From GCA-002722245 sp038154685 (lineage in GTDB: Bacteria > Bacteroidota > Bacteroidia > Flavobacteriales_C > GCA-002722245), in the NCBI GenBank assembly GCA_038154685.1, contig JAYPYW010000030.1, positions 1 to 36,226 of the forward strand: 36,226 nt of DNA, given 5' to 3'. Positions 31,105 to 36,226 of this stretch are shown piece by piece (within the stretch, counting starts at the first letter, position 1; each line of letters starts with the position of its first letter). The translations under genes were made by a program, and so were the position numbers. The notes under the pieces were generated by a model. The model saw nothing but the letters and a program-made list of their open reading frames with translations. It made no database searches and was not told the origin of the DNA.

Positions 31105-31115
31105 GGTATGTTTTT
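31078..31115. repeat. Second copy of the CCTCT-GAGAGG-GGGTGTTT repeat
   Basis: TCCCCTCTGGAGAGGGATCA followed by AGGGGTATGTTTTT aligns with 22846-22879. In both places the element enters the 3' end of a minus-strand gene and provides its final K-H-x-P residues and stop. Confidence 0.75.
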
Positions 31116-32019
31116 GCATCCCCAACAAAGCCAAAACCACTCCGTCAATTACACCTGCCATCCTCTTAATATCTAAAGATTCAATCGTATCACTTTTATG
31201 ATGATAGTTTTTGTTTCTATAGAATGCAGTATCGGTAATCATCAGAGCACTATAACCAAATTTCCAATAGTTTAAGTGATCACTAAAATCAATTCCTGGA
31301 AGTGATTTCGGACCAGTAAACTTCTTTGTTTTTACTGAGGCCTTACGTTTATATTTATTGGTAAACTTCTTAGCGAATTTTCCTTTGTGAAATTTATTCA
31401 CCAATGTGATATAGTTTCCTTTATTTCCATAAAACCAGCTTAATATTCCTAAAGGATAATCCTGACTTCCTTTTGCGTCATCAAAATAAGCGATCATCTC
31501 CAAGCATACCATTCCTTTAACTATTCTATTACTGTCTTTTAGGGGTTTTGCATGAATATAACTTCCCATTTTTTCGGTTCTAAAAAAAGGAGGTTCTTCA
31601 AGTGTGTATGCCACTAACTCAATTCTGTATTTTAGGGCTTTGTCTTTTAGCAAACGAGCTACTTCCAATAATCCTATTGTCCCTGATGTATTATCATCAG
31701 CTCCACCTTGATCGTCACAAACATCATAATGAGCACCAACAACAATAGTTTCTTTTGCTTCAGGATTAAAAACTGCGATTACATTTCTATAGTTAGATCC
31801 AAAAACATCGTAATTCTGAAAGTAGGTTGTGTCAGCATATTTAGCTAATTCATTTTTAATGTATAAACCGGCAGAGTCAAGAACAGATTTATTTAAGTAA
31901 TGACGAGGCTTTCCGGGATTTATTAATTTCATAAAGTGTTCTTTAATTACCGTGGTGTCCGATTGAGCAGAAATTACCCTAGAGCTTAGCAATAAAGAAA
32001 TGATGATTATTAACCGCAT
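31099..32019 (-). CDS. Secreted M28-family zinc metallopeptidase
   Basis: A 306-residue exported aminopeptidase-like protein with a signal peptide (about 1-18, ending VISA). The two-zinc M28 site is visible: H97 and catalytic-dyad D99 in GAHYDV, bridging D108 in GGADDNTSG, the general-base Glu in YTLEEPP (141/142), and a late His in NKNYHHKSDTIESLD. D-H in the GIDFSDHLNYWKFGY segment probably helps close the site. M28 enzymes of this size release N-terminal residues or act on small peptides; the substrate is unknown. The C-terminal KHTP and stop come from an intergenic repeat. It converges with the panE-like gene. Confidence 0.88.
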   Translation of the reverse strand: MRLIIIISLLLSSRVISAQSDTTVIKEHFMKLINPGKPRHYLNKSVLDSAGLYIKNELAKYADTTYFQNYDVFGSNYRNVIAVFNPEAKETIVVGAHYDVCDDQGGADDNTSGTIGLLEVARLLKDKALKYRIELVAYTLEEPPFFRTEKMGSYIHAKPLKDSNRIVKGMVCLEMIAYFDDAKGSQDYPLGILSWFYGNKGNYITLVNKFHKGKFAKKFTNKYKRKASVKTKKFTGPKSLPGIDFSDHLNYWKFGYSALMITDTAFYRNKNYHHKSDTIESLDIKRMAGVIDGVVLALLGMQKHTP

Positions 32020-32050
32020 GAAACTAATTTAGCTAATAATTAAGCCTTTT

Positions 32051-32150
32051 CGTCATTCTGAAGAAGGTACGACTGAAGGATCTCAAGCCTCGTTTATCAA
32101 TTATACTTGATATTCTTCAATCGTTCATACTTCACTCAATCAGAATGACG
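32051..32150. repeat. Long imperfect inverted repeat, CGTCATTCTGA arms
   Basis: The eleven-base ends CGTCATTCTGA (32051-32061) and TCAGAATGACG (32140-32150) are perfect complements; inward the arms continue as GAAGGTACGACTGAAGGATC against its diverged complement. It fills the space between sdaA and the M28 gene. A partial relative is at 23835-23861. Confidence 0.8.
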
Positions 32151-32189
32151 TACAGGATCTTTTCCTAAATCAGGTTTGGCTGGTTAGTG

Positions 32190-33587
32190 TTAACACTCCG
32201 GATAATTTACAGAAATGTTTACCGCCAAACCTCCTTCAGAAGTTTCTTTATATCGTTTGTCCATTGATTTGGCTGTATCCCACATTGTTTTGATTACGGT
32301 GTCTAGATCTACTTTTGAGTTTTTTGGATCAAATGAAAGCGCCATGTTTGCAGCTGTAATGGCTTTAATTGCACCCATGGAGTTTCTTTCAATACAAGGA
32401 ATTTGAACTAATCCACGAACAGGATCGCAGGTGAGGCCCAAATGATGCTCCATTGCGATTTCTGCAGCCATTAAAACCTGCTCATGATTTCCTCCTAGGA
32501 TTTTGGTTAAAGCTCCAGCAGCCATTGCCGAGGATACACCGATTTCTGCCTGGCAACCACCCATAGCGGCAGAAATAGTTGCGCCTTTTTTGAATAAGGA
32601 GCCTAATTCTCCAGCAACTAAAAAGAACTCTTCAATATCATTTCGATTTTCGTGCTCACAAAAGAAGTAATAGTATAAAAGTACCGCGGGAATAACTCCA
32701 GCAGCTCCATTTGTTGGAGCTGTTACAATCTTTCCCATTGCCGCATTTTCTTCATTAACAGCCATGGCAAAACAAGAAATCCATTGATTGATTTGATTGA
32801 ACTTCCATGATTTTCCATGGATCACTATCTCTAGGTCTTCCCAAATTCTAATAGGTTCATCAGTAAGATCCTTTAATAAAACTTTAGCTCTTCTTTTAAC
32901 ATTTAGTCCTCCAGGTAATATACCCTCTGTTTTAATCCCTTTTAGGACCGAAGATTTCATAAAAGTGAAAAGTTCTTCAATGTTTTGCTTTATGGTTGCT
33001 TCGTTCCTTAAGGCTTTTTCGTTTTCCATTACAATTTTCGGAAACGAAAATCCTGTTTTTAGAATATGTTCTTTTAAGTCCTCACCGGTTTTAATTGGGT
33101 AGGGGAGTTTGATCATTGTTTTTGAATTTTCTTCTCCTTTCTTAACAACAAATCCGCCACCAACCGAATAGTAGGTGGATTCTAAAACGGGATGTGTATC
33201 GTTAAATATTTTAAATTTTATGGTGTTTGGATGTCCTGGCTTATCCTCATTAGTGAAAACAATATGCTCTTCTGGGTTAAAATAAAAGGTGTTGTGCGCA
33301 ATTGAAATTCTTAATGAAGCATTTAATCCGGATATAATGGATTCTATTCCTTCACACGGGACAGTTTTAGGATCATATCCCAAAAGGCCTAAAATAATGG
33401 CTTTATCAGTAGCGTGTCCTTTACCTGTTTTGGAGAGGGATCCATACAGTCTGATTTCTATTTTATCAAAATCAAGACTTTGAATTTCCTGCAAGAAACT
33501 TAGCCCGGCTCTCCAGGGTCCTAACGTATGAGAGCTTGAAGGGCCAACACCAATACTGAAAATATCGAAGATACTTATGGCTTCCAT
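32190..33587 (-). CDS. sdaA: L-serine ammonia-lyase (iron-sulfur, single-chain)
   Basis: Deaminates serine to pyruvate using a 4Fe-4S cluster. The 465 residues suit the single-chain type. The N-terminal beta domain begins SIFDIFSIGVGPSSSHTLGP (about 4-23). The catalytic alpha domain spans about 190-460. Cluster-ligand cysteines are seen in AAMGGCQAEIGVSS and in LTCDPVRGLVQIPC. The protein ends in Cys (NYPEC), as in type 2 enzymes whose C-terminal cysteine folds back into the active site. All expected motifs are present. It is a stand-alone minus-strand gene, divergent from hisIE, and would drain the serine used by GlyA and CysE. Confidence 0.95.
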   Translation of the reverse strand: MEAISIFDIFSIGVGPSSSHTLGPWRAGLSFLQEIQSLDFDKIEIRLYGSLSKTGKGHATDKAIILGLLGYDPKTVPCEGIESIISGLNASLRISIAHNTFYFNPEEHIVFTNEDKPGHPNTIKFKIFNDTHPVLESTYYSVGGGFVVKKGEENSKTMIKLPYPIKTGEDLKEHILKTGFSFPKIVMENEKALRNEATIKQNIEELFTFMKSSVLKGIKTEGILPGGLNVKRRAKVLLKDLTDEPIRIWEDLEIVIHGKSWKFNQINQWISCFAMAVNEENAAMGKIVTAPTNGAAGVIPAVLLYYYFFCEHENRNDIEEFFLVAGELGSLFKKGATISAAMGGCQAEIGVSSAMAAGALTKILGGNHEQVLMAAEIAMEHHLGLTCDPVRGLVQIPCIERNSMGAIKAITAANMALSFDPKNSKVDLDTVIKTMWDTAKSMDKRYKETSEGGLAVNISVNYPEC

Positions 33588-33668
33588 GTTTGGTTTTACC
33601 TAAGTGTTTATGATCTTGTTACGATTTGCTTTAGTTCAATAAAACTTTTTACTCTGTAGGAGATAGCT

Positions 33669-33676
33669 TATTTTTG
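33669..33676 (+). promoter_or_regulatory. -7 box of the hisIE promoter
   Basis: TATTTTTG, a full TAnnTTTG match, 16 bases ahead of the ATG at 33693, with a T-rich block (33646-33650) at the -33 distance. The leader would be very short. Confidence 0.5.
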
Positions 33677-33692
33677 ACGAAAATTTCCAGTT

Positions 33693-34289
33693 ATGACTAT
33701 CGATTTTTCAAAAGGAGACGGATTAGTGCCAGCAATTATTCAGGATGCTGTAACTAAAAATGTTTTGATGTTGGGGTATATGAACCAAGAGGCTTTTGAT
33801 AAAACCAAAGAGACTGGAAAAGCTACTTTTTTCTCAAGAAGTAAAAACAGATTATGGACTAAAGGAGAAGAAAGCGGAAATTTTTTGAATGTTGTTTCAA
33901 TTAAAAACGACTGTGATAACGATACGCTTTTAATCCAAGTAAACCCTGTTGGTCCTGCTTGTCATAAAGGAACAGGTACTTGTTGGGCGGAAGATAATTC
34001 AGCTGGGACTTTAGATTTTGTTGCACAATTAGAGTCTACCATTGAGGATCGTAAGAGTGCTGATGCAGGGAAATCTTACGTGAAATCTTTATTAGAATCA
34101 GGGATTAATAAAGTAGCTCAAAAAGTGGGTGAAGAAGCTGTTGAGGTAGTTATTGAAGCAAAAGATGATAATGAAGAGCTTTTCTTAAATGAATCGGCGG
34201 ATCTTTTATTTCACTATTTAGTTTTATTACAAGCAAAAGGGTATAAGTTAGAAAATGTAGTGAATGTATTAAAGGGTAGAGCTAAGTAA
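33693..34289 (+). CDS. hisIE: Bifunctional PR-AMP cyclohydrolase/PR-ATP pyrophosphohydrolase
   Basis: Second and third steps of histidine synthesis in one 198-residue chain, the usual HisIE length. The HisI half (about 1-105) has VLMLGYMNQEAFDKT, SRSKNRLWTKGEESGN, the metal-binding DCDND (about 72-76) and GPACHKGTGTCW. The HisE half (about 115-198) has KSYVKSLLESG, KVGEEAVEVVIEAKDD with its metal-binding Glu pairs, and NESADLLFHYLVLL. No other his gene is in the window. Its stop overlaps the next gene's ATG by one base (TAATG), so a small membrane protein is cotranscribed. Confidence 0.95.
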   Translation: MTIDFSKGDGLVPAIIQDAVTKNVLMLGYMNQEAFDKTKETGKATFFSRSKNRLWTKGEESGNFLNVVSIKNDCDNDTLLIQVNPVGPACHKGTGTCWAEDNSAGTLDFVAQLESTIEDRKSADAGKSYVKSLLESGINKVAQKVGEEAVEVVIEAKDDNEELFLNESADLLFHYLVLLQAKGYKLENVVNVLKGRAK

Positions 34290-34780
34290 TGAAAAATTAT
34301 TGGGTTGCAGGTCTTCTGAATGCGCTGTTAATTTTTGTTTTCATATTCTTATTTAGTTTTATAATCACTTTAGTGTCCTATGCTTTTCCAAAGCCTAGTG
34401 CTAATTTGATTGGACCTATCATTATTACTTGTATTGTTGCTGGGACGATAGTAATACTGAGTTTGAGTAACTGGATTTCTTCAAGATTCATATTAAAGGA
34501 AAAATTAATTATATCATCAGCTTGGAAGTTTTCTTTTGTTTCAGGTGGTTATTTTGGTTTGGCTTCTATTTTAATTTCATTTATCGAGAATAAACCGTTT
34601 TCTGGAGGTGGCTATAAGATTGGCTATTTTATTGGGATTATTCTGGGTACAGGTTTGTTGGTGGGATTCTTAGCTTTGTTAAATTATTGTGGTATCCTTT
34701 TGGCTAATCGTGTTTTTGGTATTCAATTACCTGGAGATTTGTCGGGGGAAGTTTATGAGGATACACTTGATTCAGAGTGA
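34289..34780 (+). CDS. Four-helix membrane protein of unknown function
   Basis: A 163-residue protein with four predicted transmembrane helices (about 7-32, 41-63, 78-100 and 111-139) and a short acidic C-terminal tail. No charged motif or catalytic residue stands out. It is translationally coupled to hisIE by a one-base overlap. No role in histidine synthesis can be inferred. I do not recognise the family. Confidence 0.7.
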   Translation: MKNYWVAGLLNALLIFVFIFLFSFIITLVSYAFPKPSANLIGPIIITCIVAGTIVILSLSNWISSRFILKEKLIISSAWKFSFVSGGYFGLASILISFIENKPFSGGGYKIGYFIGIILGTGLLVGFLALLNYCGILLANRVFGIQLPGDLSGEVYEDTLDSE

Positions 34781-34890
34781 TTTTCCTGATTTTTAATTCC
34801 AAAAATCAGTTTTATTTTTTTCAGAAGTAGTTTTTTGTGCGCGGTACTTTTAAAATTTGTAAATTGAGTTTCGGCTGAACTTACCATTTT

Positions 34891-35283
34891 ATGACCGACT
34901 ATAATATTGAATTCTTCCAAAGGGAGGGTTATCTCGAATCTGTATCTTCAGGTGTTTTATTGAGTGTTGAAGAGTTAATGCAATCTAGCGATACCATTAT
35001 TGGTAAAGCACTTGAAACTAATAATCATATTGTTTTCATGAATATTGGTCATTTAGTACTTTCTTTAACGGATAAAGAAGTGGAATTAATTATGACTAAA
35101 GTAGGAAGTGATTTGACTCATTCATTTGACTTGCATTATATATCTGTTCATAGTGATGTAGGTAGTGATAGTCAAAAGTTGTTTGAGCAATTAGCAAAAA
35201 AGGCGGGTTTAAATTACGAGTTGTTTAAGACCCGGGAGGAAGCTTTAAATAGGATAGAAGAAATAAAAAAGGTGAGCGTTTAA
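34891..35283 (+). CDS. Small soluble protein of unknown function
   Basis: A 130-residue protein without signal or membrane segment. The order of secondary structure appears to be beta-alpha repeated (NIEFFQREGYLESVSSGVLL, helix ELMQSSDTIIGKALE, strand HIVFMNIGHLVLS, helix KEVELIMTKV), ending in a long charged helix. This outline is loosely similar to small STAS-like or DUF4180-like proteins, but no motif is decisive. The stop is embedded in the terminator it shares with the convergent phoH gene. It begins 110 bases after the preceding gene. Confidence 0.65.
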   Translation: MTDYNIEFFQREGYLESVSSGVLLSVEELMQSSDTIIGKALETNNHIVFMNIGHLVLSLTDKEVELIMTKVGSDLTHSFDLHYISVHSDVGSDSQKLFEQLAKKAGLNYELFKTREEALNRIEEIKKVSV

Positions 35284-35294
35284 CTCACCTTTTT
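35266..35294. terminator. Bidirectional terminator between the small gene and phoH
   Basis: AAAAAGGTGAG, loop CGTTTAA, CTCACCTTTTT: a perfect 11-pair stem with A and T flanks. It overlaps the final codons of the plus-strand gene and ends three bases before the phoH stop. Confidence 0.88.
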
Positions 35295-35297
35295 AGT

Positions 35298-36226
35298 TTA
35301 TAATAAGTCGTTGGCCAAATTGGCTAGATCTGATCTTTCACCTTTCTCTAAGGCAACATGTGCATATAATGGATGTTCTTTAGCTCTTTCAATTAAGTAA
35401 GAAAGTCCATTGGAATAAGTATCTAAGTAAGGAGTGTCAATTTGGAAGACATCTCCAGTAAATACAATTTTAGTGTTTTCACCCGCTCTGGATATAATTG
35501 TTTTTATTTCATGTGGAGTAAGGTTTTGTGCTTCGTCAACTATGAAGAATACATTTGATAAGCTTCGTCCTCTAATATATGCTAATGGACAAACAACTAT
35601 CTTCTCCATTCTCTGCATTTCTTCAATTTCCAAGTATTCTCGATTGTCGAAAGAGAATTGGTTTTTAATAAAGCTTAAGTTGTCCCATAATGGTTCCATG
35701 TATGGATTAAGTTTAGCACCAGCATCACCAGGGAGGTAACCTATATCTTTATTACTTAACGGCACAACAGGTCTTGCTAAAAAGATATTGTGATAATCGT
35801 GATGTTGAGCTAGTGCTGTTGCTAACGATAAAAGCGTTTTACCTGTTCCAGCAACTCCTTGAATCGAAATCAATTTAATATCTGGGTTTGTTAAAGCATC
35901 CATTGCAAAGGCTTGCTCTGCATTTTTAGGTTTAATACCAAAGCAANNNNNNNNNNNNNNNNNNNNNNNNNNNNNNNNNNNNNNNNNNNNNNNNNNNNNN
36001 NNNNNNNNNNNNNNNNNTTTATCTTCAAGTACTTCTTTACTAGGTACTTCGTCTTGGGTGTATAGTTTGTCAATTATATCTATTGAAACGTCCTCGATTA
36101 CGGATCTTCCTGTAGGAACTGTGTCTGCTTGGATTTCCGAGTCTTTTAATTTTCCAGTTTCGTAATCCTCAGCAATTATATCTAATGATTTTGCTTTAAT
36201 TCTTAAGTTGATATCCTTTGAAACCA
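35298..36226 (-). CDS. phoH: PhoH-family ATPase with PIN domain, partial
   Basis: The C-terminal two thirds of a PIN-PhoH (YlaK-like) protein; the start lies beyond the right edge. From 36226 leftward the frame reads VSKDINLRIKAKSLDIIAED, the end of a PIN nuclease-like domain, then an acidic linker. The 71-N gap (35947-36017) interrupts it. The ATPase part has Walker A SIQGVAGTGKTLLSLA, the PVVPLSNKDIGYLPGD PhoH signature, YIRGRSLSNVFFIVDEAQN with Walker B, and FTGDVFQIDTPYLD near the C-terminus. The PIN plus PhoH layout is known as a predicted RNA helicase/nuclease. Frame across the gap is assumed. Confidence 0.9.
   Translation of the reverse strand, partial: VSKDINLRIKAKSLDIIAEDYETGKLKDSEIQADTVPTGRSVIEDVSIDIIDKLYTQDEVPSKEVLEDKXXXXXXXXXXXXXXXXXXXXXXXXCFGIKPKNAEQAFAMDALTNPDIKLISIQGVAGTGKTLLSLATALAQHHDYHNIFLARPVVPLSNKDIGYLPGDAGAKLNPYMEPLWDNLSFIKNQFSFDNREYLEIEEMQRMEKIVVCPLAYIRGRSLSNVFFIVDEAQNLTPHEIKTIISRAGENTKIVFTGDVFQIDTPYLDTYSNGLSYLIERAKEHPLYAHVALEKGERSDLANLANDLL
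35947..36017. other. Assembly gap (71 N) inside phoH
   Basis: Seventy-one unresolved bases between the PIN-domain end and the ATPase domain. Coding sequence of the same family is read on both sides, so the gap falls within one gene. Confidence 0.95.

Noticed and set aside
35891..36073. Minus-strand frame across the 71-N gap
   Set aside because: Its middle is unknown sequence, and the flanks translate as PIN and PhoH domains in other frames.

Overview
The window looks like a draft scaffold piece from a member of the Bacteroidetes/Bacteroidota, most likely a Flavobacteriales-type marine or freshwater lineage. This rests on low G+C, the absence of obvious Shine-Dalgarno sequences, several start regions with the Bacteroidetes -7 box TAnnTTTG, lipoproteins and secreted proteins of Bacteroidetes type, and the pyrG-yidC order. 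Three N runs (4333-4342, 14188-14197, 35947-36017) are assembly gaps inside recQ, yidC and phoH. I see no tRNA, rRNA, CRISPR array, transposase or phage gene. Most of the content is ordinary chromosomal housekeeping.

Layout. 1-2927: a tight plus-strand unit of an anchored SRPBCC-like protein, a two-helix membrane protein and recN, faced by a 45-residue ribbon-helix-helix protein. 3174-6465: minus-strand MORN-repeat protein, recQ and a small AAA ATPase. 6566-8726: an OmpR-type response regulator and its histidine kinase behind a good promoter. 8768-10548: two exported proteins of unknown function, convergent. 10694-16030: nagA, then a pyrG-yidC-DUF6438 unit, all on the minus strand. 16162-19115: holA, a small lipoprotein, a TIGR02757 protein and a LolD-like ATPase. 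19238-20149: a ROK sugar kinase on plus. 20280-21952: cysE-cysM, the two steps from serine to cysteine. 21953-22286: a gene-free stretch with a predicted multi-hairpin RNA and a terminator. 22287-25149: a leucine-rich-repeat protein, a YeeZ-like NAD-binding protein and glyA. 25302-29909: a DUF547 domain fused to a predicted outer-membrane barrel, divergent from a FAD oxidoreductase and a polytopic iron-sulfur protein. 30251-36226: panE-like, M28 peptidase, sdaA, hisIE, two small unknowns and phoH, which runs off the edge.

Metabolic links: serine is a node for glyA (serine/glycine), sdaA (serine to pyruvate) and cysE-cysM (serine to cysteine). The ROK kinase and NagA both act on sugars or amino sugars.

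The most unusual items are (1) the structured region 22081-22252, with an 11-pair closing stem, four internal hairpins and a terminator; (2) degenerate intergenic repeats that abut or run into the 3' ends of genes, giving two unrelated proteins the endings KHPP and KHTP plus their stop codons; (3) the DUF547-barrel fusion beside the redox pair; (4) a ROK kinase without the family zinc cysteines; and (5) the unlisted small ribbon-helix-helix gene with repeated TTACG words upstream. All function calls come from reading motifs by eye; no database search was run.
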